From: Sepiola atlantica
Lineage: Eukaryota > Mollusca > Cephalopoda > Sepiida > Sepiolidae
Direction of reading: 5' to 3'
Assembly: GCA_963556195.1 (NCBI GenBank)
Contig: OY744525.1
Location: 75,116,844-75,180,843 of the forward strand
DNA length: 64,000 nucleotides
The notes under the pieces were generated by a model. That model had not been told where the DNA came from, searched no databases, and saw only the letters and a program-made list of their open reading frames with translations. The stretch's first letter is position 1, and every line of letters begins with the position of its first letter. Shown here piece after piece: positions 1 through 10,791 of the stretch. A program made the position numbers and the translations under genes.

Positions 1-138
1 CTGTCCTCGGTCAGGATTGAGGTAATTTTTATTTTTGTTTGAATCCAGAGTGCCCCTTTTTGGGAAACTGGATTTTCCCCACGTTAAAAACTGACCTTGT
101 GTCTAACTCTGCCCTCGTGGGGAGGCAAGTAAATAGGA
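1..138 (+). repeat. Short interspersed repeat, tail family shared with the U2-headed element
   Basis: This stretch aligns by eye along its whole length with 55216-55346, both ending in a block reading roughly CCTCGTGGGGAGGCAAGTAA. Part of it (about 92-135) also resembles 56513-56550 inside the U2-headed element. The window begins inside the copy, so its 5' end is not seen. Interpretation as a SINE-like tail is inference; the shared sequence is direct observation. Confidence 0.55.
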
Positions 139-339
139 ACGACAAAGTATAATAGTTCGAATAACCGAAATAATACAAAAAAAAAATGTTAAGTATTACA
201 GTTTCGTTATGAGCCTTAACCAACGGAAAACATGAATTTTCGCCCACCCCCATTCTATTAAAGAACTTTCTTTTTTTTTCGATTTTTAAAGTACTTAAAG
301 AATCTTCAGGCAGCTTGGCTGCAACGAATTGGATGGAGA

Positions 340-536
340 AATCATTGTTCACCATCAATCATCCGAAATGCTCCAAAGTGTGTTCCGCATCGATGTCGAT
401 TGCGGTAGGCTGCTTAAGACATGGAGGGGATCAGTTGATGATGACCTGATTCCAGCGGGCGGCACAAGCGAAATGGCAACAGATAGAAGTTGGAAGTCAT
501 TCATGAAACGTCTAATCTCAGCATAAGACATGACGT
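340..536 (+). pseudogene. Non-LTR retrotransposon ORF2, C-terminal fragment
   Basis: Read in the frame starting at 329, this encodes a peptide with the spacing of the extreme C-terminus of RTE-like LINE polymerases: a TWRGSV block followed by DDL and then a DR-WKSF block, ending at a stop at 524-526. The same peptide is encoded on the other strand at 3005-3245, with many differences, so this is a dispersed repeat rather than a host exon. The upstream polymerase is absent, as in 5'-truncated LINE copies. Clade assignment (RTE-like) rests on motif spacing only. Confidence 0.5.
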
Positions 537-1812
537 AAAATGAAAAAATATATATATATTATTATTTTTTTTTAGAACTTTTATTTATTTGTCTATTTTA
601 AGTTCATTTATAGGTACGATGATGGTTTAGTGAATCTCAAATCAAAAAAACCACTGAGAGAGATAATTCTACTAAATTTAATCGGAAATATAAAAAAGAT
701 TTGTTGAATTTTTCAACATTGGAATTTACTTGACAATGATGAGGACGAAAGAATGGTCTTCATTAAATTAAACGCTAACCCTAAGTTCAGGGTAGCGGTC
801 AAGAATGCCAGGGTCGGGAAGAGACCCTAAATTCGGCTTCACTTCAAATTACACAGGTGCCGATTGAGATCCTAAATATGCCACATGACTACTAAATAGC
901 TTTCATTGAAAAACAAATTCCTAAAAGTTTGTTAAATTTGGCAGGGTTTTCTAGCTTTTTTGGAGTCCGTTAAAACCTGTCATCAAGCTTTTTTATAAAT
1001 CAATTTTTATTTTTAGGATTTGTATGTATTTTTTTAAATTTAAGTCTTTGATTTATTTATATCTTTAATCAGCTTTTTATTATCGTCGACTCACATCGTG
1101 TCACAGTTAGAGAAATGTTCAATAAAGGAATCTTTTTTATTTTATTTTTTTCCTTTTACCAATACAATGGCGACGACGTATAAACATACAATCACACGCA
1201 CCTTTTTTCTACAAAATTAAACAAAACAATTATTATAGTTTTCTGTTCTTTTTCTTAGCCCTCTTTTGTAGACTTGGTGTCGTCTTGCCTCCTTGTTCGG
1301 CTTCTTTTTTTTCTATCAGCAGATACATTATGCAACGTCTTTTATTTTCTCCATCATTGTGTATCTATGCCCAAGACGCTTGCTTCATCTTTATCTTGAC
1401 AAGACTCCCATGTATACCTACACAAAACACGCAGGCATATAAACTCTTCTTCTTTCCCGTTTTTTTTCAAAACTTCTTTTTTATATTTTTTTTATTTTTT
1501 ACATTTCATTCGCAGTCTCTTACATAGACTATTTCTATTTCTCATGTCAATATTATTACAAGTGTTAAAAATCTCTATAAAATAATAATCTCTGTTGGTC
1601 TTTTCGCAAACTCCTCCTAGGGTTTTGAAGATGACCCCCCCCCCCCCCCGTTAACCATATATATTCTGAAAGTAGATTACCAGAGTAATGGGATAAGTAC
1701 ATTTCATTTTGATCAAAAGGGGGCACAACATTATCGTGCGGTCTGTGTTCGTACTTGCCATCCATACAAACAAAATACAACCTTTTACTTAATTCTATTT
1801 TATTTTGTTTAT
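537..1812. other. AT-rich stretch without a recognisable gene
   Basis: No protein or RNA gene was recognised. It holds several T-runs and a run of 15 C at 1635-1649. Frames that stay open here are low-complexity (F, L, S rich) and have no family features. Confidence 0.6.
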
Positions 1813-2020
1813 AACATCTTTTACTTTTGCGTAGATGGGGTCATCAATGATGAATTTTTGTCTCCACTTAACACGATCACAGGCTTGGTCCGAGTAAAGG
1901 CCGATTTTACTGAGATCTTTGTGCAAGGTGTCTACCTATCTCATCATCGGTCTTCCTCTCGGTCGCTTTCGGGCGACTGCTAATGCAAGTTTCACCACGA
2001 TGGTGCTGTTCTTGGCCCTT
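1813..2020 (-). pseudogene. Non-LTR retrotransposon ORF2 C-terminal fragment
   Basis: On the minus strand this encodes, with one in-frame stop, a peptide with a basic GRP block, a VDTLHKDL block and a DRVKWRQK block followed by DDPIYA. This is the usual C-terminal arrangement of LINE polymerases of the RTE type. The same DNA occurs at 48415-48545 in the minus orientation, joined there to the preceding thumb region. This copy keeps only the last ~65 codons. It is a relic and is not expected to make protein. Confidence 0.6.
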
Positions 2021-3004
2021 TTATTTATAACATAAACATTCTAAAAAAATTTTTTTTAAATAAAAATGTTAATACCTGCTTCTCAGTTGCAGCAAGGTTA
2101 GACATAAAGTCAGTTAAACGTAAAGGGGGGGGGGGATCCAACTCCCCTGAGGATTCACACTGATACAGCTGAACAGAACCATTGGAATTCCCAAGTAGGG
2201 GCGACTCAGATGACAAACAATAAACCAACTACTCCTTCCGAACAAGGAGGTAATGGCTGAGAGGATAGCGTTTTAGGACTGAATCGAACAATACTTCATT
2301 AAAACAAAAGTGCCCCCCTTCTTCTTCTAACGAACCAGACTCTAAAATCAGAATGCGCATACGTTTTTCTCCCAACTGGTATGAATAGAAGGGCTTCAGG
2401 GCTTGGAGGTGGAATGCACAGAGGTCAACATTAATTCCCAGGAAATAACAGGTGTGCCTCGAGGGGATTAAAAACTATGTTTTTATCGAAATTTATTCAT
2501 GTCATCTTACTCACACTCTCTTCTATCGAATCGATGTTGAGTACATCCTTGAGTCCACCTAATAAATTGATTACATTATATTATTTACTAACTCGAGGTT
2601 TTCACACAAATCATTGACAATGATTGTTCACTGGCAATAACAAGTGGTGTTCCCTGGAGTCTGCACTCTCCATCTGTTATTTCGATAACCATTTCAAATC
2701 ATTTTGCCTTATCACAACAGCTGTTCCCCATTGATTCCTCACTATCTACAACCATTGGTCTTCTCTATAACCTGAGTGGCAATAAGTCTCCCTAATATGC
2801 TAGTACTCTCCGCAACCTTCCAAGTGGAGGTCTTTTCTTCCTCCTTGACCCTTCACATCAGTTTTGTGTGGTATCAACCAAGGCTGGTGTTACCACATCC
2901 ATGTGTGTATGTCTGTGCATTTTTTGTGAAATTTCTGGTAGTTTCATTTGCTGTGTGATGTTCTTTTCTATATGTTTTGTCTTTTTTATTACAAATATGA
3001 TTAT
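2021..3004. other. No gene recognised
   Basis: Unique-looking AT-rich sequence with a run of 11 G at 2125-2135. I see no domain-bearing frame or RNA gene. Confidence 0.55.
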
Positions 3005-3245
3005 TATTAGTTTTCGTGTCTCGAGCTGAGGTTAAACGTTTCGTGAATGACTTCCAACTTATCCTGTCTGTTTCCACTTCGCTTGTGCCACCCACTCGGA
3101 TCAGGTCGTCATAAACTGATCCCCTCCATGTCTTAAGCAACCTATTGCACGGCCCTGAGCCATCGTCATCAATGTGAAACACACTTTGGAGCGTTTCAGA
3201 TGACCGAATGGTCGTAGAAGTTTGGATGTTGTTGTGCGACATAAT
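3005..3245 (-). pseudogene. Non-LTR retrotransposon ORF2 C-terminal fragment, second copy
   Basis: Inverted relative to the copy at 340-536. It encodes LKTWRGSVYDDLIRVGG and then a DRISWKSFTKRLTSA block, open for about 80 codons from 3242 downward. Compared with the other copy it has a longer stretch between the HIDDDG block and the TWR block, so each copy has its own indels. The family is a LINE polymerase C-terminus by motif spacing; the host clade is not determined. Confidence 0.5.
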
Positions 3246-4094
3246 TTCCCATAAAATGTAAAATAATGAGAATTAAAAAGGTAATACAGTGTCATGGGCT
3301 GGGAGAAAATGGACCTAAGGTTCTTTATGGTAAGTTATCTCCCTTTGTATTCAGATATAAGAGTTTTGTTCCTTTGTGATAAGTTCTTAGAGTGATCTCA
3401 CTTGCTTGTTGTTGTTGTTGTTGTTAGAAAACAAAGATAGCGATTTGGACAAACGGATGTGTGTCCATGACCGGATTTAGTAATGAGTAAACTAACACCT
3501 TATTCAATCCTGGAAAACGCTGTGTCTCCCTGCTAATTCAACAATAAAAATACAAACACTCTTTTAATTTAGAGACAGATACACAGCTTACAGCACACCT
3601 ACTTATGTTTTACCTACACAGTAGTTGGTTACATATTCCTCTTTTAAAAGATGACAAATGAACACACTGAAAGAAGATGGCGGCAATTATGTAAATTCAG
3701 AGGCTTTTTCTTTTTTGGTTTCTTTTTTCTTCTTCTCATATTTTATAGGCGAATGATAAAGAATTCTATTTATTTGTAAATTTCTTTATATTTTAGAGAA
3801 CAGAAAGAAAATTGTTTAACATAATCAATAAAAGTAGGATATGAACAGTCCTAGATAGATACAAGATATATATAGATACGAACAGATATACACAGACGAA
3901 ACAATATGAATAGTAATAGGTCGAGATACAGAGATAGATATGAACACACAGAGGTGGGCAGATACGTAATCCGATAGGGAGCTGTAGATATGAAGAATCT
4001 CTGAAGAAGGAGATAGAAAGATAAATAAACTGATAGATAGGCATTTAATGCTATCAAGAAAAAGCTCCTTTCCTTTAACAACTATAAGAAACCT
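3246..4094. other. No gene recognised
   Basis: AT-rich DNA with a short (TTG)n run near 3409-3425 and a degenerate GATA-like simple repeat at 3840-4040. Nothing gene-like was seen. Confidence 0.55.
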
Positions 4095-4785
4095 TTCCAA
4101 CCACTGATTGTCATGGCCGATAGCACCCTTCCTGAGAGTCCAGCATTTAAACCCCTCGGCCTAACATTCACAAGTAACATGAAATGGAATAAGTACATAG
4201 AAGATACTGCTAAGTCTGACGCAAAGAAGGTAGGCTCCCTTTACTGGGCTAGAAAACCTCTCACACCTGCCAGTATCCTATATCTCTATAAAGCCACCAT
4301 TTGATCATGCATGAAGTATTTTTTTACATCTAGGCTGGTGCACCAACCACTAGCCTCTCTTTTTTGGATAAGGTGCAAAAAAGAATTTCTAACCAAATAG
4401 GGCCCACACTACTAGCTGTTGTCACATCCATGTGCTTGTTTTACAAATACTTCCACAGAATGTGCTCTGATGAACTTTATGTACTTGTACCCCCTAAATA
4501 CCCCCGACCTACCCGACTAGCAGCAAAATCACACTCCTTCACTGTAGAGGTTCTTAAATGCCGAAAGATTTTCTACTCTAATGGCTTCTTTCCTCGGACC
4601 ACTAGCCTTTGGAATTCTCAACCTGCTTCCTGTTTCCCCAATCGTACCAACATTTATATGTAATGTGAACAAACGTCTTGCTACCCAACTCCCCACCCAG
4701 GTTTATCTTCTATAAATCTGCCCGTTATGCTTCAGTGGCAATGTGCCTCGTTTAGGGCGAATAAAAGTAAAAACAAAAAATTTAA
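4095..4785 (+). pseudogene. LINE reverse transcriptase, thumb and C-terminal region, family 1 copy a
   Basis: Frames here encode the part of a jockey/RTE-superfamily polymerase after the catalytic palm: a LGLTF-MKWNKYIE block, KKVGSLYWARKPLTP, ILYLYKATI, then DKVQKRISNQIGP and FFPRTTSLWNSQPASCFP. The reading is broken by a TGA at 4302-4304, where related copies have an arginine codon, and by a frameshift near 4330. It therefore cannot be translated as one protein. The 3' end runs into an A-rich stretch and an (AT)n tract at 4790. Related copies are at 8190-8800, 24600-24840 (-) and, more distantly, 38770-39055 (-), 43590-44635 and 51880-52190. Confidence 0.75.

Positions 4786-4789
<4 letters not shown>

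Positions 4790-4830
<41 letters not shown>
4790..4830. repeat. (AT)n microsatellite at a LINE 3' end
   Basis: About twenty TA dinucleotides directly after the A-rich tail of the LINE copy, followed by CACACA. A second short TA run lies at 4860-4874. Confidence 0.9.
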
Positions 4831-4836
<6 letters not shown>

Positions 4837-5137
4837 AACAAGTTTTTACTATAAAACATTATATATATATATATTCAACATTAATAATATATTGCAAGCA
4901 AAAACAAACACCAATTTATATCGGCCATACACAAGAAACGCATCCATACAAACAGCCCCCACTACAAGCAATACATAAGCATTTCTGTATTCCTAGTGAT
5001 AGCGGTACTATCCTAACGCTAATATACGGCCTGCAAGGGATTTAAATCCTTGGAATATTAGCTAATTCTAAATTTTGCAAACGTAGAACTTGTATAAGGC
5101 AACTATCTATATATATATACATGGACGGCGGCACCGA

Positions 5138-5262
5138 GGGGGGGGGGGGGCTCAAGCACCCCCCCCTACACTTCATCAATAATGAAGTTATATATGCATG
5201 TGTTTAACCGCCCCCCCCCACACACTGTTTAGGAGAGCCCCCCCCCCCCACACACACACACA
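5138..5262. repeat. Cluster of poly-G and poly-C runs with (CA)n
   Basis: A run of 13 G (5138-5150) is followed nine bases later by eight C, then by two more C-runs and a (CA)n stretch. The G and C runs could pair as a hairpin. Whether this is the end of a transposable element is not clear from one copy. Confidence 0.6.
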
Positions 5263-5285
5263 CTTTTATAATCGTCCAGCCGGTC

Positions 5286-5288
<3 letters not shown>

Positions 5289-5346
<58 letters not shown>
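5289..5346. repeat. (AT)n microsatellite
   Basis: Twenty-nine TA dinucleotides. On the minus strand it directly continues the Penelope-like reading frame, giving an IYIYIY tail. Confidence 0.95.
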
Positions 5347-5348
<2 letters not shown>

Positions 5349-5540
5349 GCAGCATTCCTTCTTTTGAAGATATTTCATTAAATACTATAGACAAATTCTG
5401 TGTACATACTTTTGTCTTGATCTTTTCCAATTTTCTAATGAGTTTTCTTGTTTCTGGCGGGAACTGGCCGATGTAACCACCATAATCGCTATTTACCAGA
5501 GTCCTTTCTGATCCGTAAGGATTCATCATCAGGGGTGGTT
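5347..5540 (-). pseudogene. Penelope-like element, 5' ORF fragment
   Basis: The minus strand from 5529 encodes a peptide with blocks YGGYIGQFPPETRKLIRK, KIKTKV and LSIVFNEI. A separate copy at 29928-30069 (+) encodes the same peptide with many silent and conservative changes, so the frame was once under selection. The pattern of a charged helix, an IxFN-C-like segment and a LLP-like segment resembles the N-terminus of Penelope-like polymerases; that identification is from memory of the family and is tentative. The frame runs straight into (AT)n, so the catalytic part is missing. A hammerhead-like core overlaps its start. Confidence 0.45.
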
Positions 5541-5550
5541 ATCAGTAAAG
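5466..5550 (-). ncRNA. Hammerhead-ribozyme-like core
   Basis: On the minus strand there is a CTGATGA box, a stem-II candidate (TGAATCC against GGATCA, one bulge, TTAC loop), then GAAA. The eight bases TAACCACC just before the CTGATGA box are complementary to GGTGGTTA downstream, which would make stem I. A convincing stem III and cleavage site between GAAA and GGTGGTTA are not visible. Type I hammerheads are known in Penelope-like elements, which fits the neighbouring reading frame. Activity is not established. Confidence 0.4.
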
Positions 5551-6280
5551 ATCACTGATGCTAGGATGTTTAATGGGGTGATTGTTCCCCCCCCCCCCCA
5601 GGGAATCACGTGTTATTTACTATATTAATAGAGTGCTATGTTAGTATTAAAGGCATTTAAGGATATTGTCACTACTATTAAGATTTATTTTGTTGATAGT
5701 TGGGTTTTTTTTTAATGAGTAGAGCTTCTAGTATATACAGTTTTGTTTGTTACTAATGTGTTCTAGAATAGAGGTGTTATCTAACAGTTTTCAAAACTGG
5801 GAGCGACCACCCCTGATGATGTACTCTGATGGATATATATCATAATATACTTGGACCTTAATTTGTATACCCATTAGTGAAACCGTTCAATCGCTCAAGA
5901 TGAAATGGAAAAATGTAATTGATGATTATCTGGTATTGCTGGGTGCTAAAAATTAAGCTTGTACTCATTTCAAAATGAACTGTTCCAAAATTGAACAAGA
6001 CGTCATAAATAGTATACCGGATATTGTCCCTATTTAATTGCCTCCCGGTGACAGCAAAATTAGACAAATCAGTTTTTCATGTGAGGAAATCCAGCTCCGC
6101 AAATAGACTTACTTCGGATCGGAACACAAATACCTGTATTGTCCCGTTGGCATTCCCTTATGAAGGAGAGTGTATCAGGTGACAAACAATAACTCTATCC
6201 TCTTAAATAAAATAAGTAAAATCAAATTAAAATCCATCTTTATTAATTATCCATAGTATTTACATGGGTTCTACTAGTTT
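5551..6280. other. Inter-element DNA with an inverted partner of the Penelope-like end
   Basis: Positions 5806-5821 (ACCACCCCTGATGATG) are the exact reverse complement of 5524-5539, about 280 bases away, so the Penelope-like terminus has an inverted partial copy. A run of C lies at 5588-5599. Nothing else was recognised. Confidence 0.5.
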
Positions 6281-6289
6281 TATTTTTGT

Positions 6290-7345
6290 TCTTTGTTTTT
6301 CTTATTTCTCCCTTTCCTGCTCTCCCTCCCTACTTTAATCTTTTTATTTCTATCTCTTTCACTTTTTTCTTGGTATTCCCCCCCTCTCTCTCTCTCTCTC
6401 TAGTTTTGTCATTTTATTTCTCTCTCTCCCTCTCCCGCCTCTCTCTTTCTCTTTAACTCTCCTATTTTTAATTTATTTTTCATTCATACTTAATCTATAC
6501 TTTCCTTCATTTGTTTTGTTTATTCTCTCTCTGTTTCTTCCACCCCCAATCTCTCTCTATCTTTCTCTCTCACTTATCATTTTTGATTTTATTTAATTTA
6601 ATCTTTGCTTCTTTTTTTCTTTTCTTTCTTCATTTTTCATATATATTTTTTCTGTTATTTTACTTTTATATTAAAACTGTCCTTTTTTCCCCTTATTATT
6701 TTTCTTTCAGTTTCTTTTTATTTTCAACATCATTTTTTTCCTTTTATCCATCGTCCTTTGTTCACGTTTTGTTTTTCTTTTCTAATTTCTTTCTCTTCTC
6801 TTTCTTTCATTCTCTTTATTTTTCTTCTTTCTTTCTCGTTTCTTTTCCTTTTCCACATTTATTTGCGTGTATCTTTATTCATTTTCACTTTTTTTTTTAT
6901 CTTATTCATTTTTCATATTTTTCCAATGTTTCTCTTTCATTGTTTTTCTTTCTTTCAATCTTATTCATTATCCCTATTCAATCTTATAAATATCCTATTT
7001 TTCTCTCTCTTTCATTTTCTTTCTTTCGATTTTATTCATTATTCATGATTTGTCCCATTTTTCTCTTACTTCCATTTTTTTCTTCCAAACTTCTTCATTA
7101 TTCACCTTTTTCTAATTTTTCTTTCTTTCATTGTTTTTCTTTCTTTCTTTCTTTCTTTCAATCTTACTAAGTATTATTATTACTCCCAGTTTCTTCCTTT
7201 CTCTTTCATTTCTTCTCTTTTTTTCTCTTTTCTTCTCTTTTTTTTCTTTCAATCTCATTCATTATTCATATATTTTCCCCATTTTTCCCCATCTTTACTT
7301 ATTCAAAACTTTCATTCAAACACTCTCTTTCTTTTTTCTTATTTT
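6290..7345 (+). repeat. Pyrimidine-rich low-complexity tract of about 1 kb
   Basis: The + strand is almost entirely T and C, with TTTCTTTC, CTCTCT and TTTATTC motifs; runs of G or A are very rare. It gives long open frames rich in F, S and L that are artefacts of composition. Two sub-blocks recur every 90-100 bases around CATTATTCAT and TTTCTTTC, suggesting a decayed tandem repeat. It could form triplex DNA; that is inference. Confidence 0.8.
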
Positions 7346-8185
7346 TAGTTCACTTTAAGTATCTGTTTTATTTTCGTACTTTCTCCTGTTTTCCTTGAAT
7401 TGTGTGCATTAATTTCAGTTGGTTCCCAACCATAAAACGAAGAACTAAAAATAAGAATAAACAGGAGACAAAAATATTTTAAAAAAACACCCAAAATAAA
7501 ATAAATAAAAAAAAATAATAAAAAATGGGATAAAAACAAACACGACATAAAACAGGTAAGGAAATAGGGGGAAAAAACAACCTATAAGACGCAAGTCTTG
7601 GAATGTTCAGTTTTACCGTTTTCTCTCCTCTGATTACTTTCTGCTGACACTCTTCCAGAATATATTAGGGCCATTATTTTCACTTATTTAACACCTTGTA
7701 CGCAGCATTCATGGTCGTACAAAGACCACAAAACTTCATTTTCAAAACGAATGGAGACACAATTTCTTCCTCTATCTTTATTTGTATTACCTCTTTCTTC
7801 TTTGCACATTTTGTTGTTGTTTTTTTTGTCATTTATTTCTAGAGAGTTCTTTTCAGCAAAACCAAACTGGAATGTTTATTGAAGAATTATTTCACCATGA
7901 GAAAACATTAAAATTATTCTTGCATGATAAAAAGAGTGAGAAATACGTTTGTCTTTTTTATTATTTATTTTATATATTTTTTTGTTTTTGCTTGGAAAAA
8001 TTCTCAGGTCTTCACAGTTGTGGACCTATATTTTTGGAGAGGCCCTGAAGCTTGGGTTCTTAAGCTTGAAATGTTGTGGTTGTAGTGATGGTTCATTGAA
8101 ATTGAAATAGCTATGACCTCTATATCTGTTTAATGACATAAAAACCTTTCTGGGATTATTCAATACCGAAGCTAAATAACTATAA
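7346..8185. other. No gene recognised
   Basis: AT-rich sequence with A-runs; no domain-bearing frame and no structured RNA recognised. Confidence 0.55.
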
Positions 8186-8800
8186 GCTATAATATGCTGC
8201 CAAGTCTGCTGCAAAGAAGGTAGGCTCCCGCTACCGGGATAAACACTTTTCACATTAGCGAGTATCTTATATCTTTATAAGGGCACCATTCGGCCGTGCA
8301 TGAAATATTAGTTCCACATCTGGGCAGGTGCACCAACCACCAGCCTCTCCCTCTTGGACTGGGTGAAAAAAAGAATTTCTAACCTAATAGGTCCTACACT
8401 GTCTGCCAAGATTCAACCTCTGTCACATCGCCGCAGTATTGCTCCCTGTGATTATTTTTCAAGTACTGCCATGAAATACGCTCTGATAAACTTACTGCAC
8501 TTGCACCCCCTCAACGTAAATACCCCCGACCCACCCGACTAGCAGTAAAATCCCACTTCTTTATTGTAGAGGTCCTTGGATGCCAGAAAATATTTTTTTT
8601 ATTTTTATAGTTTCTTTCCTTGAACTGCTTGCTTTGAAATTCATTCCCTGTTTCACCGACCGTACTAACATGCAGATTTAAATGTAATGTGAATAAACAT
8701 CTTGCTGGCCAACTCCCCATCCAGGTTGCCTCCCTATAAATCTGTGCCCTTTTAGAGTAGGTTTCAGTGTCAATATGCCTTGTTTGAAGCGAACAACAAA
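8186..8800 (+). pseudogene. LINE reverse transcriptase C-terminal region, family 1 copy b
   Basis: Homologous to 4210-4785 at the DNA level. Recognisable blocks are AKSAAKKVGS, the IRPCMKY region near 8290, and a frame from 8354 with KKRISNLIGPTLSAKIQPLSHRR. It then repeats the PRPTRLA-type region at about 8515-8550 in another frame. It has several frameshifts and stops. The 3' end, with a conserved block near 8735-8795, matches copy a near 4715-4765. A dead, 5'-truncated copy. Confidence 0.7.
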
Positions 8801-9106
8801 CAAAAGTAAAAAAAAATATTGTAAAAGAATTATTGTAGACACTTAATTGCATACAAGTTGCTATTCGACCCGTAGATGTGGTAAAATTGTGTGCCCATAG
8901 ATTTTCTAGCCGTAAAACAAAACAAAACCCACAACAGATCCGATTAATTTTTACTTGGCAGAGCCCCTTCCATAGTCAGCAACAGTATTCATTAGGCCTG
9001 CTTTCTTACTTGCTACTGGTATCATGTTAAATAGTATTATCTGTTTCATAGTCGGGCTGTTGGCTGTTGGTAACTAAACTGGAACCCCCATCAGGTTGCC
9101 TGTGGC
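8801..9106. other. No gene recognised
   Basis: Spacer between a LINE copy and a SINE; nothing recognised. Confidence 0.5.
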
Positions 9107-9489
9107 TTATTTAATGAGGTGTGTGTGTGTGTGTAAACATCCAGCAACACTAAAAACAAGACCTGTCAAAGGATGGACAAACAGGTCCATGGAAAATAGA
9201 AAGTGGTACCTGTATCTGATACGGCATTCACCCTGAACAGGTTGAGCTGGCCTCCTCCGAAGGAGGGAGTTTCTAGGAAATATTAAATTCACAAGCAGTT
9301 CCCAGTCACATGTATATCCAGGTCAGTGGAGATGACAACATTAGTTTTTGCAGGGAAGTGTTACCGTCCTCCCACATACAGCGCCCGGTATTTCCAATTA
9401 GTCACCCATCTGGTACTGACCAGGCTCAACGTTGCTTGACTTCAGTGATCTAATGAGAACTGGTGTGTCAACATGATTATACCGTGGAC
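9107..9489 (-). mobile_element. 5S-rRNA-derived SINE, copy 1
   Basis: The minus strand from 9489 to about 9373 follows 5S rRNA from its 5' to its 3' end, including the GATGGGTGAC and GAAATACCGGGCGCTGTA blocks, so the head carries the type 1 pol III internal promoter in degenerate form. The body (about 9175-9372) matches the copies at 42555-42850 (+) and 52630-52916 (-), sharing a segment around GGAGGAGGCCAGCTCAACC. A (GT)n run at 9119-9134 ends it. It belongs to the 5S-headed (SINE3) class. Confidence 0.8.
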
Positions 9490-9622
9490 CTTGGGTTTAC
9501 TTTCAGCAGTCTTGTAACTCTTGCTTCCACCCCGATTTTTTTCCTTTAGTTTTCACATTCCATGAGTGATGTTTCTGACAAAGGGGGAAGAATTGCTGTT
9601 TTCTGGGTCGGCTGTTGTCTTG
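9490..9622 (+). repeat. Interspersed repeat shared with 39527-39632
   Basis: Both copies contain CCTTGGGTT-ACTTT, a GTAACTCTTGCTTCC-like block and an 18-base identical block GATGTTTCTGACAAAGGG. It borders a SINE here and follows a (GAA)n run in the other copy. It may be the 3' untranslated part of a LINE. Confidence 0.55.
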
Positions 9623-9679
9623 AGTGGATGGTATGTGGAGATTTTAACTTTCTCATAGTATTCAGCATCATTCAACTGT

Positions 9680-9768
9680 CAATCTTACCTTATCATTAAA
9701 CCTTATCTTTGAGTGGCTTTTAGCCTTGATAATTGTTAACTCATTAGTAAAAAAGAAAAAAAGGCGAA
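9680..9768 (+). repeat. LINE 3' tail fragment
   Basis: The block CCTTATC-TTGAGTGGC followed by CCTTGATAA and an A-rich tail occurs at the 3' ends of the LINE copies at 44555-44630 and 52130-52190. Here only the tail is left. Confidence 0.55.
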
Positions 9769-9865
9769 TCATGAAACTTACAAGATTGTTATGCAATTTG
9801 GGTTATTTAATACGAAAGCAAAATAACAATCTTGAAGAATTCATTGCATACAACAAGCTGCCATG

Positions 9866-10045
9866 AGATGTACAGAAAGTATATCTGGATGGTGTAACTA
9901 TCAAAGTTTTGTTACTTTGGTGATACCATTGAAGCACATGGTGGAGCAGGTGCTAGTGTGAGTGCAAGAATTAGGAGTGGATGCAATAAGTTCAGGGAAC
10001 TTCTGCCATTACTAACCAGCAGAGCATTACCACTATCGACCTAGG
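9866..10045 (+). pseudogene. LINE reverse transcriptase fragment, family 2
   Basis: After a frameshift near 9910 the + strand reads YFGDTIEAHGGAGASVSARI followed by an RELLPLLTSRALPL block. This is the post-palm region found in many animal LINE polymerases (FCYLGD motif followed by an IRxGWxKFRELLP block). The catalytic YxDD lies upstream and is missing. It is about 60 codons long, unrelated in sequence to family 1, and a relic. Confidence 0.65.
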
Positions 10046-10391
10046 AAGAGTCTATCATTGAAGTGTTTCTTTTATTGTATATCAATCAATTTTAGTTTTA
10101 CTGTTTTCTTATGTCTTGAACAACAATGGGTATTCTCTGAAAGGAGAGCTAATTGTGAGAAAACTGCATTTCTTCTTGACCGACAGTGCTTAAATCCAAT
10201 GGCAAACAGAAATCTAAGACGACCCGTCATAATGATGTGACAATCAGGGTAGAATTGGTATTTTTTAAGTTTTCCTTCTCTTGTCCCGCCAAGACTTAAA
10301 CGCCGAGTTGACTCTACTATTTCTATCTATACCTCGTTACTGTATGGACTATGCTATTTAAACTACCCCAATGGTTTTAATTGAATTTTCT

Positions 10392-10396
<5 letters not shown>

Positions 10397-10442
<46 letters not shown>
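10397..10442. repeat. (AT)n microsatellite
   Basis: About 22 TA dinucleotides at the left edge of the AT-rich insertion inside repeat copy A. Confidence 0.95.
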
Positions 10443-10444
<2 letters not shown>

Positions 10445-10547
10445 GTTTATATAAAGAATATATATTTTTATGGTATATATCCTTTATTATATCATCCAAA
10501 TTGTTTCAAATTACCAGCTCAATGAAACTATGTTTCCGGCTTCAGAG

Positions 10548-10791
10548 TATATATATTGAATTGGTTGAATTCCAATGACCAAGATAAAACGTCAGTCTCA
10601 TCATAATTATTTTTTATTAATTTTTTTATTTTTGAAAATGCTTATATTTTTATCAACTGTATTTTGTTTACATGTTGCAAAACGATTGTAAGACAATGAA
10701 AATATAAACATTCGCAAAAATAAAAGAAATAATTGAAAAAAATATGATTGTAGACTGACGGTTTGTCTTGGTCATTAGAATTCAACCAATT

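Noticed and set aside
6511..7170. Long open frames of 219 and 147 codons
   Set aside because: They are F/S/L-rich translations of a pyrimidine tract; overlapping frames are all open for the same reason and none has a domain.
9373..9489. Functional 5S rRNA genes at the three SINE heads
   Set aside because: Many substitutions relative to 5S rRNA, each is fused to the same non-5S body, and they are dispersed and not tandem.
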